Positions 30,366 through 37,516 of a DNA stretch of 46,386 nt are shown here, in pieces. Every line of letters starts with the position of its first letter. Position 1 is the first letter of the stretch. The translations under genes and the position numbers were made by a program. The notes beneath the pieces are model-generated. The model was not told the origin of the DNA and searched no databases. It saw nothing but the letters and a program-made list of their open reading frames with translations. The DNA is from Oscillospiraceae bacterium (GTDB taxonomy: Bacteria; Bacillota; Clostridia; Oscillospirales; Oscillospiraceae): contig JAEDNR010000006.1 in the NCBI GenBank assembly GCA_016302405.1, positions 1 to 46,386 of the forward strand, given 5' to 3'.

Positions 30366-31469
30366 ATGGCACAGAAAAAAACGGTATATGAAGCACCTAC
30401 CCCCGCCTCCGACAAGAAGAAGGCACTGCAGACCGCCCTGGCGCAGATCGACAAGAATTTCGGCAAGGGCACCGTTATGCGGCTGGGTGACCGGCCGGAG
30501 ATGAATGTGGAGGCCATTCCCACCGGTTCTCTGGCTCTGGACGCGGCCCTGGGTATCGGCGGCGTCCCCAAGGGACGGATCATCGAAATCTATGGCCCTG
30601 AGTCCTCCGGTAAGACCACCCTGGCTTTGCACATTCTGGCGGAAGCCCAGAAGCGGGGCGGTGAGGTCGCTTTCGTGGACGCGGAGCACGCTCTGGATCC
30701 GGTGTACGCTGCTGCCCTGGGTGTGGATACGGACAATCTGCTGGTTTCCCAGCCGGACACCGGCGAGCAGGCCCTGGAGATCACCGATGCCCTGGTGCGT
30801 TCCGGCGCGGTGGACGCGGTGGTGGTGGACTCCGTGGCTGCCCTGGTACCCAAGCAGGAAATCGAGGGCGAAATGGGCGACACCTTTGTTGGCCTGCAGG
30901 CCCGGCTCATGTCCCAGGCCCTGCGGAAGCTGGCGGGTACCATTTCCAAGACCAACTGCGTGGTCATTTTTATCAACCAGCTGCGTATGAAGATCGGCGT
31001 GATGTACGGTAACCCCGAGACCACCACCGGCGGCAACGCCCTGAAGTTCTACGCCTCCGTTCGTCTGGACGTGCGGAAGGTGGAGGCCATCAAGGAGGGC
31101 GGCAACATCATCGGCAATAAGACTCGGGTCAAGGTGGTCAAGAACAAGGTGGCGCCTCCCTTCCGGGAAGCTTACTTCGATATTATGTACGGTCAGGGCA
31201 TCTCCAAGTGGGGCGAGCTGGTGGATCTGGCGGTCCAGATGGAGATCATTCAGAAAAGCGGAAGCTGGTTCAGCATGGGCGACGAGCGGATCGGTCAGGG
31301 CAAGGACAGCGTGAAGACCTACCTGCAGGCCAATCCCGAGATTGCCGAGCAGGTGGAAGCCCAGGTGCGGGAGAACCTGTGGAAGCTGTCCGGCGCCCCC
31401 AAGCCCGCCGCCAAGGCCGCGGACAAGCCGGTAGCGGTGGAGGCCGACGACTTCATCGATGAGGATTGA
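30366..31469 (+). CDS. recA: Recombinase A
   Basis: RecA forms filaments on single-stranded DNA, promotes strand exchange and triggers SOS. The 367-residue protein has Walker A GPESSGKTT (77-85), the Walker B strand AVVVDSVAALVP, loops L1/L2 (EMGDTFVGLQARLMSQ, and the NPETTTGG region) and the family motif FINQLRMKIGVM. The C-terminal tail is Ala/Lys-rich and ends in acidic residues. Only 3 bases separate it from prmC. No promoter and no LexA (GAAC-type) box are visible upstream, so basal expression may come from the upstream operon. recX overlaps its end by 11 bases. Confidence 0.98.
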   Translation: MAQKKTVYEAPTPASDKKKALQTALAQIDKNFGKGTVMRLGDRPEMNVEAIPTGSLALDAALGIGGVPKGRIIEIYGPESSGKTTLALHILAEAQKRGGEVAFVDAEHALDPVYAAALGVDTDNLLVSQPDTGEQALEITDALVRSGAVDAVVVDSVAALVPKQEIEGEMGDTFVGLQARLMSQALRKLAGTISKTNCVVIFINQLRMKIGVMYGNPETTTGGNALKFYASVRLDVRKVEAIKEGGNIIGNKTRVKVVKNKVAPPFREAYFDIMYGQGISKWGELVDLAVQMEIIQKSGSWFSMGDERIGQGKDSVKTYLQANPEIAEQVEAQVRENLWKLSGAPKPAAKAADKPVAVEADDFIDED

Positions 31470-32088
31470 CCGCCTGAGCAATGCCCCGGACCGGGCCGGA
31501 CGCTACTTAACCATTTTGTCCGACGGCACCATGCTGCGCCTGTACCGGAGAACGGTGGAGGACTTTGGCCTCTATCCCGGTCTGGAGCTCAGCGAGGAGG
31601 ACGCAAGCCGGCTGAAAGCTGCCGCCGGGGAGATGTCCGCCAAGATGCGGGCGGTGCGGATCGTGGCAGCATCCAGCGTTTCCAAGCAAGACCTCCAGTC
31701 CCGGCTGATTCGCAAGGGGGAAACGGAAGCCGATGCCCGGACGGCAGTGGAATGGATGGTAAGCCACGATCTGGTGGATGACCGGACTACGGCCCGCCAG
31801 GTGGCGGAGTCCTGCGCGTCAAAGGGCTACGGCCTTGCCCGGGCCAAACAGGCTCTGTATGAAAAGCGGATCCCCAGGCAGTACTGGGAGGAAGCCTTGG
31901 CAGATTATCCCGACCAGGCGGAGAAGATTCTTTCCTTTCTCCGCACCCGTTTGAGCGGGGACTGTGACCAGCGGGATATTCAGCGGGCGGTAGCGGCGCT
32001 TACACGGCGGGGCCACAGCTATGCTTCCATCCGCGAGGGACTGCGGCAGCTGTCCCTGGAAACAGATGAATTACCGGAGGACGAATAA
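31459..32088 (+). CDS. recX: Regulatory protein RecX
   Basis: RecX binds RecA filaments and limits or reverses their extension. The 209-residue protein shows the three-helix repeats typical of the family: SKQDLQSRLIRKGE, EEALADYPDQ and AALTRRGHSYASIREGL. An N-terminal beta extension (AGRYLTILSDGTMLRLYRRT) is typical of clostridial RecX. The start lies inside the end of recA, and the stop shares a base with the rimO start (TAATG). Tight coupling would keep it low relative to RecA. Confidence 0.9.
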   Translation: MRIDRLSNAPDRAGRYLTILSDGTMLRLYRRTVEDFGLYPGLELSEEDASRLKAAAGEMSAKMRAVRIVAASSVSKQDLQSRLIRKGETEADARTAVEWMVSHDLVDDRTTARQVAESCASKGYGLARAKQALYEKRIPRQYWEEALADYPDQAEKILSFLRTRLSGDCDQRDIQRAVAALTRRGHSYASIREGLRQLSLETDELPEDE

Positions 32089-33434
32089 TGGCAAAAATCG
32101 GATTTATTTCCCTGGGCTGTGCCAAGAACCAGGTGGACTGCGAGCGGATGATGTACCGGGTCCAGGAGGCAGGGCACAGCGTGGAATATGAACTTCCCGG
32201 CTGTGATGTGGTGGTTATCAATACCTGCGGCTTTATCGACTCGGCAAAGTCGGAGGCCATTGACGCCATTCTGGCGGTGGCCCAGCTCAAGGAGCAGGGC
32301 CTGGTGGGGAAGATTCTGGTAACGGGCTGTCTCAGCCAGCGCTATCAGGACGAGGTGCGCAAGGAGATGCCAGAGGTGGACGGCTTGTTGGGAACCGGAA
32401 GCTACACCGAGATCGTCCCGGCCATTGAAAGCCTCCTGGAAGAAAAAACGGTGGTTTCTTACGGCTCCATCGATACCCCCGAGGCGGAGACGGGCCGGAT
32501 CCTCACCACCCCCGCCCACTATGCCTTTGTAAAGATCGCCGAGGGCTGTGACAACCGGTGCGCCTACTGTATCATTCCCTATCTGCGGGGCAGATACCGT
32601 TCCCGGCAGATGGAGGATATTGTTGTTGAGGCGGAATCCCTGGCGGAAAACGGGGTCAAAGAGCTGATCGTTGTGGCCCAGGATACCAGCCGCTACGGCA
32701 CGGACCTTCCCGGGCATAAGCGGCTGTTGCCGGCGCTTCTTCGCAGGCTCTGCCGGATCGACGGCCTGCACTGGATTCGGGTTCATTATGTCTATCCGGA
32801 TGAAATTGACGACGAACTGATTTCGGTGATTGCGGAAGAACCCAAGATCGTCAAGTACCTGGACATTCCCATTCAGCACTGCAATGATCAGATTCTGAAG
32901 CGGATGAACCGCCGGGGAGACGGCGCGTTTCTGCGGTCCCTGCTCAAAAAGCTGCGGGACCGGATCCCCGGCCTGGTTATCCGTACCAGCCTCATTGCGG
33001 GTCTTCCCGGTGAGGGAGAGGCGGAGTTTCATGAGCTTCTGGACTTCCTGAAGGAAACCAGAATGGAACGGGTGGGCGCGTTTGTGTTCTCTCCGGAGGA
33101 GGGGACCCCGGCAGCCCGAATGGAGCATGTGGACGCGGACACCGCCGCCGAGCGGGTGCGGATCATTGAGGAGCTTCAGTCCGGCATCATGGATGATTAC
33201 AATGCTTCCCGGATGGATACGGATATGGAGGTCCTGGTGGACGGCTATGATGAGGAAGCGGAGCAGTTCTATGGCAGAACCTATGCCGACTCTCCGGATA
33301 TTGACGGACGGGTCTGGCTGGCTTCTGATGAACCCTTGCGTGAGGGAAGCTTTGTGACCGTCCATATTGACGGCACTGTGGACGGTGACCTGTCCGGTTA
33401 CATTGTGGAGGAGACAGATGACTTTAGCAAGTAA
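32088..33434 (+). CDS. rimO: Ribosomal protein S12 methylthiotransferase RimO
   Basis: This radical-SAM enzyme adds a methylthio group to Asp of ribosomal protein S12. The 448-residue protein has three N-terminal cluster cysteines (Cys11, Cys47, Cys81), the radical-SAM motif CDNRCAYC (Cys154, Cys158, Cys161) and a C-terminal TRAM domain (MEVLVDGYDEEAEQFYGRTYADSPDIDG). ISLGCAKNQVD and IQHCNDQILKRMNR distinguish it from MiaB. It overlaps pgsA by 17 bases. Confidence 0.95.
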   Translation: MAKIGFISLGCAKNQVDCERMMYRVQEAGHSVEYELPGCDVVVINTCGFIDSAKSEAIDAILAVAQLKEQGLVGKILVTGCLSQRYQDEVRKEMPEVDGLLGTGSYTEIVPAIESLLEEKTVVSYGSIDTPEAETGRILTTPAHYAFVKIAEGCDNRCAYCIIPYLRGRYRSRQMEDIVVEAESLAENGVKELIVVAQDTSRYGTDLPGHKRLLPALLRRLCRIDGLHWIRVHYVYPDEIDDELISVIAEEPKIVKYLDIPIQHCNDQILKRMNRRGDGAFLRSLLKKLRDRIPGLVIRTSLIAGLPGEGEAEFHELLDFLKETRMERVGAFVFSPEEGTPAARMEHVDADTAAERVRIIEELQSGIMDDYNASRMDTDMEVLVDGYDEEAEQFYGRTYADSPDIDGRVWLASDEPLREGSFVTVHIDGTVDGDLSGYIVEETDDFSK

Positions 33435-33948
33435 GATCACTTTGGTTCGGGTGGCCATGATCCCGGCGTACCTGGTGGCAATGTATCTCAGCGGCGGTAC
33501 GGCGGGGCCCTGGATGTGGGTGGGGCTTGCCATCTTCATTCTGGCAAGTCTGACGGACTACATAGACGGCCAGATCGCCCGGCGGTGCAACCAGGTCAGC
33601 GACTTTGGAAAATTCCTGGATCCCCTGGCTGACAAGCTTCTGACCATTGCCGCCATGAGCATGTTCTGTGAGTGGGGCAGGTTTCCCGCCTGGGCCCTGA
33701 TGATCGTTTTGACCCGGGAATTTGCGGTTTCGGGGTTGCGGATGGTGGCAGCGGCTAAGGGCAGCGTTATTGCCGCCGGATGGAGCGGCAAAATAAAGAC
33801 CGCCAGCACCATGGTGGGGCTTTGCGTCCTGATGGTCTTCCCGGAAAACACGGCTGTTATCTGGACGGTGGTGACCCTCATCGCCGTAACCACCGTGTAT
33901 TCCGGCACGGAGTATTTTATCAAAAACTGGAAGTGCCTCTGGAACTGA
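33418..33948 (+). CDS. pgsA: CDP-diacylglycerol-glycerol-3-phosphate 3-phosphatidyltransferase
   Basis: PgsA makes phosphatidylglycerophosphate, the precursor of phosphatidylglycerol. The 176-residue protein spans the membrane several times. It carries the CDP-alcohol transferase motif DYIDGQIARRCNQVSDFGKF with the continuing LDPLADK, including the four conserved aspartates. The start at 33418 lies within rimO and has GGAGG 7 bases upstream. It ends the operon. The rimO-pgsA adjacency is common in Clostridia. Confidence 0.94.
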   Translation: MTLASKITLVRVAMIPAYLVAMYLSGGTAGPWMWVGLAIFILASLTDYIDGQIARRCNQVSDFGKFLDPLADKLLTIAAMSMFCEWGRFPAWALMIVLTREFAVSGLRMVAAAKGSVIAAGWSGKIKTASTMVGLCVLMVFPENTAVIWTVVTLIAVTTVYSGTEYFIKNWKCLWN

Positions 33949-33953
33949 ATTTA

Positions 33954-34035
33954 TTCCCGGGCCTCCTACGGGTGACAGGTTTTTCATGCAGCAAGGACGA
34001 ATGAAAAACCTGTTTCCAGGTGGGAAGCCCGGGAA
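33954..34035. repeat. Nested inverted repeat (terminator or small mobile remnant)
   Basis: Two perfect nested stems in 82 bases. The outer is TTCCCGGGC (33954-33962) with GCCCGGGAA (34027-34035). The inner is ACAGGTTTTTCAT (33975-33987) with ATGAAAAACCTGT (34001-34013). The inner stem ends in TGTTTCC and may terminate the pgsA operon. The outer stem is unusual for a terminator. The remaining 92 bases up to the sigma gene are AT-rich (34060-34110), and I cannot pick a clear promoter there, although a TATACC lies at 34104. Confidence 0.65.
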
Positions 34036-34127
34036 AAGAATCATCCGGCATTTTCCGGGAATCCTTTTTTATATATGCAACACAATTTGTTTTTGAAACG
34101 TATCTATACCGGAAGGAGGTGGTATGC

Positions 34128-34610
34128 ATGGCTTCTTTGTTGCGTACGGACAAAGAAATCATGGATATTTACAACCGTCAGGTGGACACTGTGTACCGTA
34201 TCTGTTTCTCCTTCATGAAAACCAGAGCGGATACGGAAGATATGGTGCAGGAAACCTTTCTGCGCCTGATGTCCAGCGGAACGGTTTTTCAGTCAGAAAA
34301 ACATGAAAAAGCGTGGCTCATTGTGACAGCTTCCAATGTGTGCAAGGATGCCCTGCGCCGGTCCTGGCGCAAGCATACCAGCATCGAGGAACTGCCGGAG
34401 ATCGCCCAGGAGGGGCCGGAGTTGAATCCCGTACTGGAAGCGATCCTCGCCCTGCCCAGGGATCAGAAGACTGCGGTCTACATGTATTACTACGAGGGTT
34501 ATTCCTCGGCGGAGATCGCCCAGGCTTTGGGATGCCGACAGGGCACCGTCCGGAGCCGGCTGTCACGGGCAAGACAGGCACTGAAAAAGGATTTGGGAGG
34601 TGATGCCTGA
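34128..34610 (+). CDS. ECF-type RNA polymerase sigma factor
   Basis: A 160-residue alternative sigma factor. Region 2 (about 10-75) contains VYRICFSFMKTRADTEDMVQ, the core-binding and -10-recognition helix. Region 4 (about 105-155) contains LPRDQKTAVYMYYYEGYSSA followed by the helix-turn-helix CRQGTVRSRLSRARQALKKD. The start at 34128 is favoured by AGGAGGT at good spacing; an overlapping ATG 4 bases earlier is out of frame. Its stop overlaps the next gene by one base (TGATG), the normal arrangement of a sigma factor and its membrane-bound anti-sigma partner. Confidence 0.93.
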   Translation: MASLLRTDKEIMDIYNRQVDTVYRICFSFMKTRADTEDMVQETFLRLMSSGTVFQSEKHEKAWLIVTASNVCKDALRRSWRKHTSIEELPEIAQEGPELNPVLEAILALPRDQKTAVYMYYYEGYSSAEIAQALGCRQGTVRSRLSRARQALKKDLGGDA

Positions 34611-35488
34611 TGACAAGACAGACAGTTCGCAACGCCTATTCCGATGTCCGGCCCACCCAGGAACAGAAGGATAAAATGTGGAACGCAATCATGGCGGAGA
34701 AGGATAGCCGCCCGTTGGAGCTGCGCAGGGAAAAGCCTGCCGGTGGCTTCCGGTTCTCTACGATTGCGGCATCTTTGGGACTTGTTGCCATGCTGGCAGT
34801 GGTCGTGTGGTTCGGCGGCAGCGCGGTCCTGAAGACAAAGAGCAGCCCCGCGGAGCTGACAGCCATGGATGCGGAAACCAACGCTGCTTACATGGATCAA
34901 GGTGTGAGAGCCGAAGCTCCGGAAAGCGCGGATGACAGTGCGCAAAGCGCCGCGGGTGGTGCGGAGGATGCACTGTACCGTCCCATTCTGGAAAAATATG
35001 TCTCTGCCATCCGGGAGAACAAAGACCCCGGGCAGTGCAGCGAGGAAGACATCAGCATGCTTGTAGGCTTCGTGGAAGGACTGGATGGGCTCGGCTGGTG
35101 TTACCGGGACCTGGACGGAAACGGTGTAGCGGAGCTGATCGTTTCCGACGGGAATGTGATGTATGATCTTTATACCGTGGAAAACGGGAAGGCGGTTCAT
35201 CTGGCAAGCGGCTTTGAGCGGAATTCCTATCAGCTCTGCGAAAACGGAACCATCAAAAATTTCGGTTCCAACAGCGCCGCGGAAAGCAGCTATATCATGT
35301 ACCGGCTTGTGGGCAGCAGCCTGGTGCAGGAGCAGATCGTGACCTTTGACGCATCCCAGGATCCGGACAATCCCTGGTTTGTGGGCTTCGAAAAAACGCC
35401 GGTTTCCGAAGCGGAGGCCCAGGCTGTGATCGACAGCTATCCGGAAATTGTAATCCCCATTACCCTGTTCTCCCAGGGAGAATGGTAG
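34610..35488 (+). CDS. Putative membrane-anchored anti-sigma factor with DxDGNG exported domain
   Basis: A 292-residue single-pass protein. Residues 1-47 are cytoplasmic and charged, with a YSDVRPTQEQKDKMWNAIM helix in the position of a sigma-binding segment. The membrane helix is at 50-69. An Ala/Ser/Asp-rich linker (80-120) follows, then a folded exported domain. That domain has CYRDLDGNGVAELIVSDG (about 164-181), an EF-hand-like DxDxNGxxE loop shared with many clostridial lipoproteins and similar to the repeats of the lipoprotein at 25012. Coupling to the sigma gene, topology and size support an anti-sigma role. No zinc-binding ZAS motif is seen, so the sigma-binding mode is unproven. Confidence 0.72.
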   Translation: MTRQTVRNAYSDVRPTQEQKDKMWNAIMAEKDSRPLELRREKPAGGFRFSTIAASLGLVAMLAVVVWFGGSAVLKTKSSPAELTAMDAETNAAYMDQGVRAEAPESADDSAQSAAGGAEDALYRPILEKYVSAIRENKDPGQCSEEDISMLVGFVEGLDGLGWCYRDLDGNGVAELIVSDGNVMYDLYTVENGKAVHLASGFERNSYQLCENGTIKNFGSNSAAESSYIMYRLVGSSLVQEQIVTFDASQDPDNPWFVGFEKTPVSEAEAQAVIDSYPEIVIPITLFSQGEW

Positions 35489-35500
35489 TCGAAAACAAAA

Positions 35501-35546
35501 AAGAGGCTTGGGTGGACGTTCCGCCTGAGCCTCTGTTTTTTCTGCC
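35501..35546 (+). terminator. Terminator after the sigma/anti-sigma pair
   Basis: AGAGGCT/AGCCTCT stem with an inner GGTGGA/TCCGCC stem, followed by GTTTTTT. Confidence 0.85.
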
Positions 35547-35569
35547 CATGGAATAATACATCTTTTCAC

Positions 35570-35598
35570 TGGATTTTTTGACTGGTGTATGGTATAAT
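35570..35598 (+). promoter_or_regulatory. Extended -10 promoter of the DUF4317 gene
   Basis: TGGTATAAT gives an extended -10 (TATAAT at 35593-35598). The -35 at a 17-base spacing is weak (TGGATT, 35570-35575). Confidence 0.6.
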
Positions 35599-35634
35599 CG
35601 CCGGGCACAACCAATGACAATAAGGAGATTTCAT

Positions 35635-36783
35635 ATGAACGAAAAGGAAATCGGTGAAATCCGGCGGCACCTGCGCCGGGACCGGAGCAATATGACGCAC
35701 CTTTACGGCTGCTATGTCAACGATAACAAAGAGATCATTGCCTCTTTCCGCCAGAGCGCCGGCATGATGTCTGAAAATGAGGGGGAAAAATATTTTGCCA
35801 TTCTGCGTAGGGTACTTTCCGGCGGCGTCGGCAAAAACCTCATTGACCTGAGCTTTAAGACCTCCCAGGTTGCCGGCAGTCCGGAGCACCAGCTCCTGAT
35901 GGACCTGCGCGAAAGCGGACTGGAAGACGAGGAAAAGCTGGGAGTGTTCTATCAGAAGATCATCGAGAATGTGGTTTTGGAGGGAAACTACCTGATTCTT
36001 GTGGGCTGCGACAGCTACGATGTCCCCTTTAAGAGCAAGGATGGCTCCTTCGGAAAGGATAACGCCGACGAGACCTACCGCTTCCTTGTCTGCGCCGTCT
36101 GCCCGGTAAAGCAGACAAAAGCCACCTTGCACTATGTGCCGGAGGAAAAGTGCTTCCGGGACGGCGCCATGAACCAGCCGGTCAGCGCGCCCGAGCTGGG
36201 CTTCCTGTTCCCGGCCTTTGACAACCGCTCCACGAACCTCTATAACGCCCTCTACTATACCCACAATATCAAGGCTGGCCAGGACGCGCTGGTGGAAAGC
36301 CTCTTCAATGTCCCCATTCCCAAGCCCGCCGCGGAGCAGAAAAAGTGTTTTGAGGAGCTGCTTTCCGATGCTCTGGGGGAGGAATGCAGCATGGATGTTG
36401 TCCAGTCCGTCCACGATGAGCTGTGCCAGCGTATTGAGCTCCACAAGGAAAGCAAGGTTCCCGATCCTCTGCTCATCGGGAAAGAGGATGTAAAGGGCGT
36501 GCTGGAAAACTGCGGTATTTCCCAGGAGCATCTGGCCAAGTTCAGTGTGGACTACGATTCCGCTTTCGGCTTTGACGCGGCGCTGCACCCAAAGAATATT
36601 ATCGACAACAAGCATTTCCAGGTGGAGACGCCGGACGCGGTGATCCGTGTGGACCCCGCCCGTGCGGATATGATCGAGACCCGGATTATCGGGGGCGTGA
36701 AGTACATCCTGATCCCCGCGGACGAAACCGTGGAGGTCAACGGCGTGAATGTCCATATCGGCCAGGAACCGGCAAAAGTATAA
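35635..36783 (+). CDS. DUF4317 family protein
   Basis: A 382-residue soluble protein of the DUF4317 family, restricted largely to Firmicutes and of unknown function. It opens with the usual EIGEIRRHLRRDRSNMTHLYGCYVN and has GEKYFAILRRVLSGGVGKNLIDL and the late NIIDNKHFQVETPDAVIRV. No catalytic motif, signal peptide or membrane helix is seen. The start at 35635 has AAGGAG 7 bases upstream. It stands alone between its own promoter and a shared convergent terminator. Confidence 0.85.
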   Translation: MNEKEIGEIRRHLRRDRSNMTHLYGCYVNDNKEIIASFRQSAGMMSENEGEKYFAILRRVLSGGVGKNLIDLSFKTSQVAGSPEHQLLMDLRESGLEDEEKLGVFYQKIIENVVLEGNYLILVGCDSYDVPFKSKDGSFGKDNADETYRFLVCAVCPVKQTKATLHYVPEEKCFRDGAMNQPVSAPELGFLFPAFDNRSTNLYNALYYTHNIKAGQDALVESLFNVPIPKPAAEQKKCFEELLSDALGEECSMDVVQSVHDELCQRIELHKESKVPDPLLIGKEDVKGVLENCGISQEHLAKFSVDYDSAFGFDAALHPKNIIDNKHFQVETPDAVIRVDPARADMIETRIIGGVKYILIPADETVEVNGVNVHIGQEPAKV

Positions 36784-36791
36784 TACAGAAA

Positions 36792-36819
36792 CGGCGCAGA
36801 CAGAATCCTGTCTGCGCCG
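36792..36819. terminator. Convergent bidirectional terminator
   Basis: A perfect 12-bp stem CGGCGCAGACAG/CTGTCTGCGCCG with an AATC loop, flanked by T-rich sequence on the minus side. It serves the DUF4317 gene and the kinase-like gene that face each other. Confidence 0.82.
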
Positions 36820-36832
36820 AAAAATATGTAGC

Positions 36833-37447
36833 TTATGCTTCCCTGGACTTTATAACAGTGTTTGTGATGATGTCCACACACTGTTCAATGCCCAGTACGC
36901 CGGTATCCAGGCACAGGTTATAGTTCTGGGACATGCCCCAGGTTCTGCCGGTGTAGTGCTGGTAGTTGACCCGGCGGCGCTTATCCTTTTCCTGAAGCCG
37001 CGCTTCCGGCGCTTTCTCCGATTCGCCGTACAGCCGCACAATCCGGTCAGCCCGGTAGGGAATGTCAGCGAATACGAATACATGCAGGGCATCCTGCCGG
37101 TCTTTCAGAATGTAGTCGGCATTCCGGCCCACGATCACGCAGGGGCCCTTGTCGGCAAGCTGCAGGATCACATTGCACTGGATGTTCCACAGAAAGTCCG
37201 CTGTGGAAAGGCCGTTCATCACGCCGGGGACACCCTGGGGGGCGAAGGCGTAGGAAAACAGACTGCTGCCAGGGGAATGCTCTCCGTGTTCCTCCACAAA
37301 TTTGGGAGCGAAACCGGACTCCAAAGCGACCTGGTCCACCAGTTCCTTGTCGTAAAACGGAATGCCGAGTTTTTCGGCGACCATGCGTCCAACGGTCCGT
37401 CCACCGGAGCCAAATTCCCGGCTGATTGTAATAATTTTCTTTTCCAT
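36833..37447 (-). CDS. Cytidylate kinase-like family protein
   Basis: A 204-residue P-loop protein of the cytidylate-kinase-2 family, common in gut Firmicutes. The nucleotide-binding loop is ISREFGSGGRTVGRMVAEKL, followed by IPFYDKELV. A later CVIVGRNADYIL and the LYGESEKAPEARLQEKDKRR lid with its Lys/Arg residues complete the kinase pattern. The true substrate is not established; it is distinct from the housekeeping Cmk. The start at 37447 has AAGGAGG at 7 bases. A near-perfect promoter (37488-37516) lies across the stop of the upstream pullulanase gene. Confidence 0.88.
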   Translation of the reverse strand: MEKKIITISREFGSGGRTVGRMVAEKLGIPFYDKELVDQVALESGFAPKFVEEHGEHSPGSSLFSYAFAPQGVPGVMNGLSTADFLWNIQCNVILQLADKGPCVIVGRNADYILKDRQDALHVFVFADIPYRADRIVRLYGESEKAPEARLQEKDKRRRVNYQHYTGRTWGMSQNYNLCLDTGVLGIEQCVDIITNTVIKSREA

Positions 37448-37487
37448 ATTGATGCCTCCTTATAGGGGATGGATTCCACCTGCCTAT

Positions 37488-37516
37488 ATTATAGTCAAAA
37501 TGACGGGAAAAGTCAA
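37488..37516 (-). promoter_or_regulatory. Strong sigma-A promoter of the kinase-like gene
   Basis: Minus strand TTGACT (37516-37511), a 17-base spacer and TATAAT (37493-37488). The -35 overlaps the pullulanase stop codon (37515-37513). Confidence 0.85.

Noticed and set aside
34085..34109. Self-regulated ECF promoter (TGAAAC-like -35) before the sigma gene
   Set aside because: TGAAAC occurs at 34094, but a -10 element at 16-17 bases would fall in the ribosome binding site, so the geometry does not work.
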